The position numbers and the translations under genes were made by a program. A DNA stretch of 64,000 nucleotides from Pseudoalteromonas sp. OOF1S-7 (GTDB lineage: Bacteria > Pseudomonadota > Gammaproteobacteria > Enterobacterales > Alteromonadaceae): NCBI RefSeq assembly GCF_022347765.1, contig NZ_JAKRFZ010000001.1, positions 248,001 to 312,000 of the forward strand, read 5' to 3'. Numbering within the stretch: position 1 is the stretch's first letter; each line of letters opens with the position of its first letter. Of this stretch, positions 51,587 through 60,631 are shown in pieces. The notes under the pieces were generated by a model, which saw only the letters and a program-made list of their open reading frames with translations, searched no databases and was not told the DNA's origin.

Positions 51587-53211
51587 CGCGATTACTGGGA
51601 TCCGTGATCTTACTTATTACAATGATGCCTGTCTGGGCTGTGGACCAACTCAGCGCCAGTGTCGATAAAAACCCGGTGCTGGTTGGGGAGTATTTTACCC
51701 TGACCATAGAGGCCAACGGTAAAGTGTCCGGTCAAATGCCGGATACCAGTGCCCTGAGCGCTCAGTTTGTCACCAGCCCAATCAGTACCAGCTCACGTAC
51801 CAGTATTATCAATGGCAGTATGAGCAGTACCACCAGCTGGCAAATGCAGCTGCTGTCTCGCAAAGCCGGGGAATTTACCATCCCCAGTTTTGAGGTTGCA
51901 GGTCATCAGTCTCGTCCTATCGAACTCAAGGTACTTGCCCGCGAGCAAGATGGCGAGGCGCAGCAAAATATCTTTATTAAGACTGAGCTAAAACCGGATA
52001 CCCTGCATGTCCAGCAAGCGGCCTTATACACGGTGAAATTATATGTCGGTCAGGATCTGCTTGATGGCCAGCTCAGTGCCCCACAGATGCAGGATGCACA
52101 AATCGCCCAACTGGGTAAGCAAAGTGAAGACTATGAAATCGTCAATGGTCGTCGCTACATGGTGGTAACGCGGGAATATCTGGTACAGCCACAAAAAAGC
52201 GGCACCTTTACGCTGGAGCCGCCTATTTTTAACGGCCAGATCCGCGAAGGCTATCGCCGTATGGCCGTATCAGCAATGGGTGACGGCATTGAGGTGGAGG
52301 TACAGCCCATCCCGAGTGACTACTCCGGCACCTGGTTACCCAGCGAACTGGTTAACCTCAGCGAAGAATGGCAGCCGAGTGACCAAACCGTGATGGTTGG
52401 CACACCCATTACCCGTACCCTGACACTCACCGCACTGGGCGTCACCAAAGAGCAGTTGCCAGACATTCAGGTGCCTGACGTCAATGGTTTCAGAACTTAC
52501 CCGGATGAGACCGATCGCAAACAAATGACCCGCGATGGCCGGGTGATTTCTCAGCTTATTGCCTCCTATGCCCTGCTACCACAGACACCCGGCACTTATA
52601 CCCTGCCTGAGATCAAGGTGCCCTGGTTTAATACCGTGATCAACAAAGTGCAGTATGCCACCTTGCCATCAAAAACCATTGAGGTAAAAGCCGATCCCAA
52701 TCAGGTTTCGGTCGCGCCCGCTCCAGTTATCACCGCGCCGCAACAAACAGGTCCTCAAGCTGAACCACAAATTGTGATCCGGGCGGAAGATAAAACCTGG
52801 CTGAACTGGGCACTGATTGCATCCGGCTATGTACTGTGGCTAATCACTCTGGCTATCTGGTTCGTAACACGACAATCATCGCAAGCCAAACCGGCAGCGC
52901 CTGAGCAGACAAGCACAACGCCAGATGAAGAACAGGCACTCAAGCAGCTCAAGCGAGCAGCAAACGCCTCAGATACGGCGGCCTGTTATCAGGCACTTAA
53001 AGCCCTGGCTCGGGCACAAGGCTATGCGCAACTCGCTGCCTGGCGTCATCAGCTGAGTCAGGAGCTGCAAAACGAAATTGCAAAGTTGCAAGGCGCACTC
53101 TATAGTGCCAACCAGGAGAGCGTCGATCTGAGCTTACTGTACCGCCTTCTGGCAACGCAGCATAAACAGGTTAAAAGCGCGAAAAAACAAAACCTTGAAC
53201 CGTTATATTAA
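51580..53211 (+). CDS. BatD-like (oxygen tolerance) protein
   Basis: A 543-residue exported protein anchored at the C-terminal side. A signal peptide covers about residues 1-20 (ending VWA). Several Ig-like beta domains follow from QLSASVDKNPVLVGEYFTLTIEANG, the typical BatD start. A transmembrane helix (about 408-428, WALIASGYVLWLITLAIWFV) and a cytoplasmic helical tail complete it. BatD is the large periplasmic partner of the Bat vWA proteins. It is the last bat gene; 51 bp separate it from the ECF sigma factor gene. Confidence 0.9.
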   Translation: MVTRLLGSVILLITMMPVWAVDQLSASVDKNPVLVGEYFTLTIEANGKVSGQMPDTSALSAQFVTSPISTSSRTSIINGSMSSTTSWQMQLLSRKAGEFTIPSFEVAGHQSRPIELKVLAREQDGEAQQNIFIKTELKPDTLHVQQAALYTVKLYVGQDLLDGQLSAPQMQDAQIAQLGKQSEDYEIVNGRRYMVVTREYLVQPQKSGTFTLEPPIFNGQIREGYRRMAVSAMGDGIEVEVQPIPSDYSGTWLPSELVNLSEEWQPSDQTVMVGTPITRTLTLTALGVTKEQLPDIQVPDVNGFRTYPDETDRKQMTRDGRVISQLIASYALLPQTPGTYTLPEIKVPWFNTVINKVQYATLPSKTIEVKADPNQVSVAPAPVITAPQQTGPQAEPQIVIRAEDKTWLNWALIASGYVLWLITLAIWFVTRQSSQAKPAAPEQTSTTPDEEQALKQLKRAANASDTAACYQALKALARAQGYAQLAAWRHQLSQELQNEIAKLQGALYSANQESVDLSLLYRLLATQHKQVKSAKKQNLEPLY

Positions 53212-53262
53212 TTTTTCTTCGGTTTAATGAAATAACTTTGCTAAAGACAAGGTCTTATTAGC

Positions 53263-53778
53263 ATGACCACAAAACAAAAACGTTACGAAAGTCTGGTCCA
53301 GGTCTACAACAAGGAGCTTTATCGCTTTGCTTACTGGTTGTGCCAGGACCCGACCATTGCTGAAGATTTGGTACAGGAAACCTTTTTACGCGCCTGGCGA
53401 TCACTGGACGCCTTGCAGGATGACAGCGCAGCCAAATCCTGGTTATTAACCATTTTGCGGCGTGAAAATGCCCGCCGCTTTGAACGCAAACAATTTGATT
53501 ATGCCGATGTTGAGCAAGACACCCTGGTGGATGCAACTTCTGCTTCACCCGACTCACAGACAGAGCAAATGATGGTCCAAAGACAGATCAATTTATTGTC
53601 GCCGGAATATCGAGAGCCACTGTTATTACAGGTCGTGATGGGCTGCTCCGGCGAAGAAATTGCACAGATCCTGGAACTCAACAAGAATACCGTGATGACC
53701 AGGCTCTACCGTGCCAGAAACCAATTGAAAGAGGCTTTAACACAAGTGACCGAAACAGCAAAAGGGGCATCAAACTGA
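53263..53778 (+). CDS. ECF-type RNA polymerase sigma factor
   Basis: A 171-residue sigma-70 family factor with the two ECF regions. Region 2 has LYRFAYWLCQDPTIAEDLVQETFLRAWRSLDAL. Region 4 has LSPEYREPLLLQVVMGCSGEEIAQILELNKNTVMTRLYRARNQLK. No region 3 is present, as expected for ECF factors. Its stop overlaps the next ATG (TGATG), so it is made together with the DUF3379 protein, which fits a sigma/anti-sigma pair. It may direct the upstream bat operon; that is inference. Confidence 0.93.
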   Translation: MTTKQKRYESLVQVYNKELYRFAYWLCQDPTIAEDLVQETFLRAWRSLDALQDDSAAKSWLLTILRRENARRFERKQFDYADVEQDTLVDATSASPDSQTEQMMVQRQINLLSPEYREPLLLQVVMGCSGEEIAQILELNKNTVMTRLYRARNQLKEALTQVTETAKGASN

Positions 53779-54509
53779 TGGATGAACTCGAATTTCGTCG
53801 CCGCTTGTTTGCCGACCCCAATGATAAGGATGTAATTGCGCAGGCAGACACAGACTCGGCCAAACAACGTCTCGTCAAAGAGATGCAAGATTTTGATGCG
53901 ACATTGCACAGCGCGCTGGATATTTCCGTGCCCGATGATCTGGTGCAGAAGATCCTGGCAAAGCAGCAGGCAGATACTGACACCTCCAGCAAACAAAGCG
54001 CTGAGGTAAAGCAGCTTGCCTGGTACCGGCGTTTCAAAGCCCCGCTAGCCACCGCAGCATCAGCCCTGCTGGCAGTATCTCTGTACTTTGCCACGTCGGT
54101 GCATGCGCCTTTGAAAGCCTCAGAGCACGCCTTGCAACATGTGTATTATGAGGCAGAGGCATTAGCCCTGACAAATGAAGTACAGCTTCAGGTGGTCAAT
54201 GAGAAACTGGCCATGTTTGGGGGCAAACTTGAATCAATGCCCGGCAAGGTTACCTATGCAACGTTCTGTAATTTCAAAGGGCAACGCAGTCTGCATCTGA
54301 TCTTTCAGTCGGAACATGGCCCGGTAACTGTCTTTATTGTACCAACAGACAGCAATGACGCTGCGGGCGCGAATGAACGCTTTGCCGACGAACGTTTCGG
54401 CGGCAGTATCAAACCCGGTGAACGGGCAGATACGATTTTAGTAGCCAATCTGGATACTCCACTTGAGCAATATCAGACAGCAGTGAATGATTCACTACGC
54501 TGGTTGTAA
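53778..54509 (+). CDS. DUF3379 membrane protein, probable anti-sigma factor
   Basis: A 243-residue protein with a cytoplasmic N-terminal domain (DELEFRRRLFADPND...), one membrane helix near residues 87-105 (ATAASALLAVSLYFATSV) and a periplasmic C-terminal domain. DUF3379 proteins are encoded directly after ECF sigma factors in this group. Topology and overlap with the sigma gene (1-bp coupling) suggest membrane sequestration of the sigma factor. No zinc-binding anti-sigma motif is present. Confidence 0.85.
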   Translation: MDELEFRRRLFADPNDKDVIAQADTDSAKQRLVKEMQDFDATLHSALDISVPDDLVQKILAKQQADTDTSSKQSAEVKQLAWYRRFKAPLATAASALLAVSLYFATSVHAPLKASEHALQHVYYEAEALALTNEVQLQVVNEKLAMFGGKLESMPGKVTYATFCNFKGQRSLHLIFQSEHGPVTVFIVPTDSNDAAGANERFADERFGGSIKPGERADTILVANLDTPLEQYQTAVNDSLRWL

Positions 54510-54525
54510 GTTTCACACAATACCA

Positions 54526-54567
54526 AAAACCTCAGTCTCCTGCCCTGTGTGGGTGCTGAGGTTTTTT
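54526..54567 (+). terminator. Terminator of the bat-sigma operon
   Basis: AAAACCTCAG (54526-54535) and CTGAGGTTTT (54556-54565) form a 10-bp stem, with a T-run continuing to 54567. It is 17 bp after the DUF3379 stop. The remaining 230 bp up to the next gene show nothing else clear. Confidence 0.85.
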
Positions 54568-54798
54568 ATCATTGGTTTATCAAACACAAATAGTTGATAG
54601 TAGATACGAGAAAGACAGGTATTTTCGAGCAATTAGCAAGATAATTTCGACGCTATTCAAAAAATCTTTAAAAGAGCTATATTTCAACAAGTTATACTTA
54701 ACTTGGTAACATGTCGCTCAGGTGTGCTATTGAAATAGCTTCGCTTCACCTCCTTGATTCACTACAATGCATTCAGATCAAAAACCCAGAGGAACACC

Positions 54799-55698
54799 AT
54801 GAAACAATTTGTTGTTTTAATGACATTAATTGCCGTTCTGGTATCTACCAGTTTCAGTGCAGAAGCACGTAAAAAATTCGGCAGCAAAAAAAGTGCGGGT
54901 AAAACCCACGCAACCAGTACTACAGCACAGAAAAAACAAGTCGATACCAAAACACTGGCGCCGAATACCGCTGCAAAGCCTAAGTCCAGCAAAAAAGGCA
55001 TTATGGCTGGCGTATTGGGCGGTTTACTGGCAGGTGGTCTTATCGCAGCCATGATGGGCGATGACTTTGAAGGATTCCAGTTTATGGAAATGATCCTGTT
55101 TGCGATTCTGGCATTCGTATTATTCAAGGTCATTAAGTCCTTTATGACCAGGCGCCAGCAACCGCATATGGCCGGTATGCCACAGAGTGGCAACTTTGGC
55201 GGCGGTAACTTTGGCCAAAATAATGCTGGTCAGGGTCAAAATCAACCTGCTCAGTTCCGTCAGCAACCACAGTCGGCTCCGGTAAATGGTGGATTTGGCC
55301 AGCAGCAGGAGCAGGTTCCTTTCAACCTGCCTGTGGACTTTGATGTAAATGGCTTCCTGCAAGGCGCACGCGATCACTATCATACCGTTCAGAATGCCTG
55401 GAACCAGAGTGATTTCGCCACCCTGGCAGAATACCTGAGCCCTGAACTGGTTGAAGAGTTCAAGCAAGACCGTGCACAACAAGGTGACGTTGCAACAGAA
55501 GTCATGTTTGTTGATGCGCAACTGGTACGTGCAGAAACGTCCCCTGTAGCCTGGGAAGTAAGCGTGATGTTTAAAGGTAAATACCGTGATCTTGGTGACA
55601 AACAGGAAGAACCAATCCACGAGATCTGGCACCTGGAAAGAAAAACACAGGGCGACGCACCTTGGGTTATCGTCGGCGTAGAAGACTTAATCGACTAG
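54799..55698 (+). CDS. Tim44-like domain membrane protein
   Basis: A 299-residue protein. A signal-like N-terminus (MKQFVVLMTLIAVLVSTSFSAEA) is followed by a basic region starting RKKFGSKKS. Two helices cover about residues 71-120 and include a Gly-rich GVLGGLLAGGLIAAM segment, then comes a Gln/Gly/Asn-rich linker. The C-terminal about 120 residues are a Tim44-like (NTF2-fold) domain beginning FLQGARDHYHTVQNAWNQSDFATLAEYLSPEL. The bacterial role is unknown. The start at 54799 has GAGGAA upstream; an earlier ATG at 54754 is not supported. Confidence 0.88.
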   Translation: MKQFVVLMTLIAVLVSTSFSAEARKKFGSKKSAGKTHATSTTAQKKQVDTKTLAPNTAAKPKSSKKGIMAGVLGGLLAGGLIAAMMGDDFEGFQFMEMILFAILAFVLFKVIKSFMTRRQQPHMAGMPQSGNFGGGNFGQNNAGQGQNQPAQFRQQPQSAPVNGGFGQQQEQVPFNLPVDFDVNGFLQGARDHYHTVQNAWNQSDFATLAEYLSPELVEEFKQDRAQQGDVATEVMFVDAQLVRAETSPVAWEVSVMFKGKYRDLGDKQEEPIHEIWHLERKTQGDAPWVIVGVEDLID

Positions 55699-55708
55699 TT
55701 CGGCAAGT

Positions 55709-55737
55709 GTGCTACCAGAGTGACACGCTGGTAGCAC
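55709..55737. terminator. Hairpin between convergent Tim44-like and LytTR genes
   Basis: GTGCTACCAG (55709-55718) and CTGGTAGCAC (55728-55737) are perfect 10-bp arms with a 9-nt loop. It lies between the stops at 55698 and 55744 and has no strong T-tract. Confidence 0.6.
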
Positions 55738-55743
55738 CATCCC

Positions 55744-57273
55744 TCATTCAATTGACTCCCTCACCTGGCCAAGCAAGCGCCGACTGACTGGCACCCGACT
55801 ACCGTCAATGAGATCCAAGAATGCATAGCCCGGCTCCGCTTTATCCTTATTCAGTGCAACTCTTCTGACTTTATCCAGATCGACAAGGTAGGATCTATGT
55901 ACCTGCATAAATGTAGCGGGTAGTTTATCTGTCAGGCTTTTCAGTGAACCCGAATACAATCGCTCCCCTCCTCCTTCCAGATGCAGCTCAACATAGTCGC
56001 CTGCTGCACGGCACCACAACAGCTGCCCAACATCAACCCGTTCTGTCGCACTGCCAAATGTGAGACTGAGATACTGCTGCGCGCTTGTTTTATCCAATTG
56101 CGCAAGTTTCACCTGCAATTTAGTAATGGCCTGCTGATCGGCAATGCTCTGGCGCTGAAGTTCACTCAGGTGGCGAATATGCTCCCCTAACAAGGTGCCA
56201 AGCAGCAAAGTGACCACCCCGTAGAAAAGCAGGCTGTGAAATGACTGCAAACTCAGCAAAGCCACCAGAACAAAAACGCACAATGTAGCGACGAGTAACA
56301 GAGATTTACCTGTCCGCTGCTGATAATAATACCAGTAAGCAACACACATCCCAATGAATGCAGGCGTGGTTACGGCCAGCGTTGTTTTAAGGTCAAATCC
56401 AGGACTAATAAATACCAGCAGTAAAGTTAAACCCACACCCGGTGCCAGAATAATCAGCCGGGCTTTGGTATGTATCTGACACAGCCTCAGTAAATAAGCC
56501 AGCAGCCCTAAACCAAAAGCCAGTGCGCAGATTAAGATCAGCATGAGCCTGAGATCATGCAAAGGGTATGGGTAACCAAGCCAGCCACGCAGCTGTTCGG
56601 CCGTCAGCTGAGCAGCTGCTATCCCAATTAACCAGAGTAATCCTCTCGGGATCTGAGCACGCAGGGGACTTAACCTCAGTATCAGTAAATAAAGCCCCCC
56701 AAGGAGCAGGGTACACAGCACACTGAGTTGTACATGCGGCTCAATGCCAAAGTAATCAGTGCTGTTTTGATACTTGCCCAGCGCCGCCAGATGTAAAGGA
56801 GAAGCTAAACGCAAGAAGCTCTGGTGGGAAGACAAATGTATGACCACCCAGTTCTCTCCCTGCCTGACTAAATCAGGTGGCACATAAAACCGGGAATCCA
56901 TACGCCCGGCAAGCTCGTGTTCGCCATCTGCTGAGACACGGCCATTAGTGCCCAGTAGCCTGCCATTGAGGTAGACCTCACTGGAAGCCTTCGCAAACAA
57001 GTAAAATGCAAGTGGCTCAGCTCCTGCTTGCCAGCGCTTTGATAAATGCAGCGGTGCCTTGAGCCAGATAGCCTGACCCTGCGGGTCAGCACTAAAAAAC
57101 GACTGTGTTGAGCACGCATCATCTTCAAAGTTTGGTATTACACCGCCACCCGGACAGACGCGTACCTGTTGGTAATTTATGTGTGCCCAGTCTAGTGCAA
57201 TCGAATTAACGGACACCAATAATAGCAGCGTGCAGAACACGACTCGTAAACGCCAGTTATCACAATACTGCAC
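55744..57273 (-). CDS. Membrane LytTR regulator with extracytoplasmic sensor domain
   Basis: A 509-residue protein. A signal/anchor is followed by an extracytoplasmic beta-rich domain of about 150 residues. That domain contains FYLFAKASSEVYLNGRLLGTNGR, like 7TMR-DISM sensor modules. Seven hydrophobic helices (about residues 180-370), a short coiled coil and a LytTR DNA-binding domain (about 405-505, VDVGQLLWCRAAGDYVELHL and FMQVHRSYLVDLDKVRRVAL) follow. It combines sensing and DNA binding in one membrane protein. Target genes are unknown; the divergent TAP-like peptidase is one candidate. Confidence 0.87.
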   Translation of the reverse strand: MQYCDNWRLRVVFCTLLLLVSVNSIALDWAHINYQQVRVCPGGGVIPNFEDDACSTQSFFSADPQGQAIWLKAPLHLSKRWQAGAEPLAFYLFAKASSEVYLNGRLLGTNGRVSADGEHELAGRMDSRFYVPPDLVRQGENWVVIHLSSHQSFLRLASPLHLAALGKYQNSTDYFGIEPHVQLSVLCTLLLGGLYLLILRLSPLRAQIPRGLLWLIGIAAAQLTAEQLRGWLGYPYPLHDLRLMLILICALAFGLGLLAYLLRLCQIHTKARLIILAPGVGLTLLLVFISPGFDLKTTLAVTTPAFIGMCVAYWYYYQQRTGKSLLLVATLCVFVLVALLSLQSFHSLLFYGVVTLLLGTLLGEHIRHLSELQRQSIADQQAITKLQVKLAQLDKTSAQQYLSLTFGSATERVDVGQLLWCRAAGDYVELHLEGGGERLYSGSLKSLTDKLPATFMQVHRSYLVDLDKVRRVALNKDKAEPGYAFLDLIDGSRVPVSRRLLGQVRESIE

Positions 57274-57419
57274 ACTTCCCCCACCTCGACCTTTGCCCGG
57301 CTGAATTCAACCGTTTATCGATATTACTATGAAAATCAATACATTCGATAGAATATCGCATGATAATTCGAATGCAACAAGTTTAACTGGAGGCACAATT
57401 AACCAACCAGAACATCATT

Positions 57420-58919
57420 ATGATTGACATCAGATATAAACACTTTCGCAGCCACATCATGGGCGTACTGCTACTCCTTGGTGCAATGATGACTTTAGGT
57501 ACTTTTGCTCAGGAGCAGCCCCCTTTGGTATATGACAATGAGCAGGCTATTACCTTCAAAACCCAGGACAACCAACAAGTGGCTGCGTTTTCAGGGTTTG
57601 TCACCGTCCCGGAGAACCGTAACCAGGCTGACAGCCGGGACATACGCATTCATTACGTACGCTTTCCCGCCACCACTAAAACGCCTGGCAGTCCTATTAT
57701 TTACCTGGCCGGAGGGCCTGGTGGTTCTGGCATAAAAACAGCCGAATACGCCAATTTTCGCTTTCCTCTGTTTATGGCTCTGCGCGAATTTGGCGATGTG
57801 ATTGCACTGGATCAACGCGGTACCGGTAAATCCGATACACTACCCGTATGTCAATCTGGCATTTCCACCCACTCAGCTAAGCAACAAACAGATCAGGAAG
57901 TGGCACACTTGTACCGACGAGCTGCGCTTCAGTGTGTCACGTTCTGGCAACAGCAGGGAATTGACATCCGGGGATATACAACTGAGCAAAGTGTCGGAGA
58001 TCTGGATGACCTCAGGCGCCACCTCAGAGCTGAAAAACTGACCCTCTGGGGGATCAGTTATGGTACTCACCTGGCGTTGGCCGCAACCAAAACCATGCCC
58101 AACAATCTGGACAAGTTAGTATTGGCCAGTGTCGAAGGACTGGATCAAACCGTTAAACTTCCGGCTCAGACAGATGCCTACTTTGCCCGTGTTCAGCAGG
58201 TTGTTAACACGCAACCAAAAGCAAAAGTACTCTACCCGGATGTTGCCGGATTGATCAGACGTGTACACAAACGCCTTGAAACATCGCCGATTACGATACA
58301 AATTACTGATAAAGCGGGAAAGAAAGCTAACTTTCTCTTTCAGCGCTGGCATATGCAACGCCTGGCATCAGGCATGATTGCCGACCCACACAGGGGTCTT
58401 AAACACCTCTTAGCACTTTATCGGTCTTTAGAAATGGGGATTATCGAGCCGCTTCAGCAAGTCGCAAACAGAGGTTATTTTAGTGAAAGTCAAATTAGCT
58501 TCAGACTTATGCCACTAACCATGGACATTGCATCCGGTATTTCACCGACGAGGCTGGCACTGGTTAACCAGCAAAGCCGCACCGCCCTGCTCGGCAGCTA
58601 TTTAAATTTTCCGATGCCACAACTTCAGGGCGTGATCGACGGACTTGACTTAGGTCGCGGGTTTCGAGCCCTCTCAGTGTCCGATGTACCAACATTAGTG
58701 CTCTCAGGCTCACTGGATGGACGCACTTACCCGCAAAGCCAGCGGGATGCCGTCAGGCACTTTAGTCGTGTTACGCAGGTAATCATTGAAAATGCAGGTC
58801 ACAATCTGTTGATGCGCTCGCCAGAAGTCACGCACACCATCCGCAGGTTTCTGGCCGACGAGCCTGTGAAAAAACAAAAGATTGTCGTGCCGCTACCGGA
58901 TTTACTGATTAAACGCTAA
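57420..58919 (+). CDS. Exported TAP-like alpha/beta-hydrolase (S33 proline iminopeptidase type)
   Basis: A 499-residue secreted or periplasmic hydrolase. A signal peptide covers about residues 1-30. The core has IIYLAGGPGGSGI (oxyanion loop), VIALDQRGTGKSD, the nucleophile elbow LWGISYGTHLALA (Ser near residue 206), LVLSGSLDGRTYPQS (acid) and ENAGHNLLM (His). The GGPGGSG and GISYGT pair is typical of tripeptidyl/prolyl aminopeptidases of the S33/TAP family. The expected role is release of N-terminal amino acids from peptides. GGAGG lies 26 bp before the ATG, so the true start may differ slightly. Confidence 0.87.
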   Translation: MIDIRYKHFRSHIMGVLLLLGAMMTLGTFAQEQPPLVYDNEQAITFKTQDNQQVAAFSGFVTVPENRNQADSRDIRIHYVRFPATTKTPGSPIIYLAGGPGGSGIKTAEYANFRFPLFMALREFGDVIALDQRGTGKSDTLPVCQSGISTHSAKQQTDQEVAHLYRRAALQCVTFWQQQGIDIRGYTTEQSVGDLDDLRRHLRAEKLTLWGISYGTHLALAATKTMPNNLDKLVLASVEGLDQTVKLPAQTDAYFARVQQVVNTQPKAKVLYPDVAGLIRRVHKRLETSPITIQITDKAGKKANFLFQRWHMQRLASGMIADPHRGLKHLLALYRSLEMGIIEPLQQVANRGYFSESQISFRLMPLTMDIASGISPTRLALVNQQSRTALLGSYLNFPMPQLQGVIDGLDLGRGFRALSVSDVPTLVLSGSLDGRTYPQSQRDAVRHFSRVTQVIIENAGHNLLMRSPEVTHTIRRFLADEPVKKQKIVVPLPDLLIKR

Positions 58920-58987
58920 ACCATTAGTGCACATCTGAAAGGCCATTTTAATCTGCAGATCAATGTAGCTGCTTTAATAAACCAACA

Positions 58988-59014
58988 CCTCAGCGTCGCA
59001 ATAAGACGCTGAGG
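58988..59014 (-). terminator. Hairpin after the small peptide gene
   Basis: CCTCAGCGTC (58988-58997) and GACGCTGAGG (59005-59014) form a perfect 10-bp stem with a 7-nt loop, 18 bp past the peptide stop on the minus strand. A weak T-rich stretch (TGTTGGTTTATT) follows in that direction. Confidence 0.6.
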
Positions 59015-59031
59015 CGACCAATTGCCGGCTA

Positions 59032-59199
59032 TTAATCCCGACACGCACCGGCAGTACAACCCCAATAAGGTTCACTAATAAAGCACTGTCTATTGTTGGT
59101 GATCTCCTGGTGCTGGCCACCTGCCACCTGAGGTGTCTGATCAGCAGGTAAACGGTTATTTCCAGACAGGTTCTTCAGTTTACTTATTTTAACTTTCAT
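59032..59199 (-). CDS. 55-residue double-glycine leader peptide, RiPP/bacteriocin-precursor-like
   Basis: A small gene with ATG at 59199, stop TAA at 59032-59034, and a clear AAGGAA ribosome site 8 bp upstream. The peptide begins MKVKISKLKNLSG, a basic Lys-rich leader, followed by NNRLPADQTPQVAGG, ending in a double glycine. After GG come about 27 residues (QHQEITNNRQCF, then ISEPYWGCTAGACRD) with three Cys, a Trp and several Thr/Ser. This architecture is that of ribosomal peptides cleaved after GG by a C39-type peptidase/transporter. No modification enzyme or transporter is nearby. It lies 111 bp after an AraC gene and is followed by a hairpin. Confidence 0.7.
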   Translation of the reverse strand: MKVKISKLKNLSGNNRLPADQTPQVAGGQHQEITNNRQCFISEPYWGCTAGACRD

Positions 59200-59223
59200 T
59201 TTTTAATTTCCTTGTTCATTTAA

Positions 59224-59257
59224 TGGTTACTGTTAAACTACCCCATGAAAGTAACCA
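59224..59257. promoter_or_regulatory. Inverted repeat upstream of the small peptide gene
   Basis: TGGTTACT (59224-59231) and AGTAACCA (59250-59257) are perfect 8-bp arms with an 18-bp spacer, 25-58 bp upstream of the peptide ATG. It overlaps a possible promoter (TTGCAT and TAGTTT, 17 bp apart, on the minus strand), so it may be an operator. Confidence 0.35.
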
Positions 59258-59310
59258 ATGCAACCAACAAAATTAACTAAATAGCAACACAATTTAAGAT
59301 ACTAACACGT

Positions 59311-60501
59311 TTATCTAACGGCTCGTGCCGTTCTTTTATATTCCCCCGGTGTCATTCCGGTATGGGTTTTAAATGCCTTATAAAAAGACGAGCGCGCGTT
59401 AAAGCCGACCGCCATCGCAATGTCCAGTACCGTCTTATCATCAGCGATCAGCAACTTAATCGCTGCGTCAATCCGTGCCTTGTTGATATAGTCAAAAAAC
59501 GATTGTCCCAAGGTCTGATTCAGGGTTTGAGACACATAATTGGCTGACACCCCGATAGACTCAGCCAATCGGTAGAGAGTCAGATCAGGAACCAGGTAAA
59601 GTTGCTCCGTTACCACCGCGCGATGGATCTTCTGTGCAATACGCTTTGACTGCTCGTCACTCAGCGCTGAGTGCTGGTATTTAACATCGTCGCGATCCGT
59701 AGCCGAAACGCGAGATTCATCGCCGGTCATATCAAGCAGCTCTGTGACGCCGTAGATTGTGTCAAAACCAGGTTTTTGCCGTAATGACCAAAATAACACA
59801 AACCAGATACTGATAGTACTCAGCACAGCGACTCCCCCTTCACCCAGCAACGTGGGTTGCGTGCTTAAATCCTGAAAGAGTGTCAACGCCAGCCAGCTCC
59901 AGGTGAATAGCATCAGTATCAGCACAATCACTAACCAGCCCAACTCACGCTCAGCGGTACTGGCAAATACCGTATGTAACTGACGCCGGTAAATCAGTAA
60001 ATTGCACCAGGTTTTAATTACATAGCTCAGGCTTTGAAATGGCCAAAACAGCATAGCTGCGATGATAAACCAGACCGTAATGCGTGTATCAGCTGCCAGC
60101 TCAACGTCTCCCTCGGCGAAAAAAATACCATGTAACTCGGATTCAGGCAGGCTCAATAGATTGACTGACAAGGCACACGAAATACAGGCAGGGGCAAAAT
60201 GCCACACACTGTTGCGAGTAAAGCGCCAGGCGGTTGGGGATGTTAATCCTAGTGTATACAAATAAAAACAAGGAAACATTAGCAGCCAGGCCGGTACAAT
60301 CGCTGCAATATAGACATATCGGGCTGCCGGATATTGAGTAAAAATAAGCGGGCCTGCTAAGATCACAAACAATGAAAATAGAAACATTGCCAGAGCTCGG
60401 TAACAATGCCAGCGCCGCGCTCTTTCAGCCAACATAGTCAGAGCCAAACCCAGTGCACCGAGTAAAAAGGTGTAGACAAATGTCAATTCCGCCTCAAACA
60501 A
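59311..60501 (-). CDS. AraC-family regulator with N-terminal membrane domain
   Basis: A 396-residue protein. Seven or so hydrophobic helices fill residues about 1-250 (FVYTFLLGALGLALTMLAE first). The C-terminal AraC domain has LTLYRLAESIGVSANYVSQTLNQTLGQSFFDYINKARIDAA and VGFNARSSFYKAFKTHTGMTPGEYKR. It has the same design as the regulator at 16941-18077 but low overall similarity by eye. The double-glycine peptide gene follows 111 bp downstream on the same strand, so the regulator may sense or control it (inference). Confidence 0.88.
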   Translation of the reverse strand: MFEAELTFVYTFLLGALGLALTMLAERARRWHCYRALAMFLFSLFVILAGPLIFTQYPAARYVYIAAIVPAWLLMFPCFYLYTLGLTSPTAWRFTRNSVWHFAPACISCALSVNLLSLPESELHGIFFAEGDVELAADTRITVWFIIAAMLFWPFQSLSYVIKTWCNLLIYRRQLHTVFASTAERELGWLVIVLILMLFTWSWLALTLFQDLSTQPTLLGEGGVAVLSTISIWFVLFWSLRQKPGFDTIYGVTELLDMTGDESRVSATDRDDVKYQHSALSDEQSKRIAQKIHRAVVTEQLYLVPDLTLYRLAESIGVSANYVSQTLNQTLGQSFFDYINKARIDAAIKLLIADDKTVLDIAMAVGFNARSSFYKAFKTHTGMTPGEYKRTARAVR

Positions 60502-60631
60502 ACCAACTTAACCCCATGATTCTTAAACTTATAATTATTGCAGTGTCCTAACCTGTAGTACTGGACGACGGTGTATCTATGTGCAGTATAAAGTGCAATA
60601 TAACCACATCGCAATAAACAGGAATAACAAG

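Noticed and set aside
53221..53262. Second sigma-E-like promoter directly before the ECF sigma gene
   Set aside because: The ATAACTT and TCTTA elements each have mismatches and are only 14 bp apart, too weak to claim.
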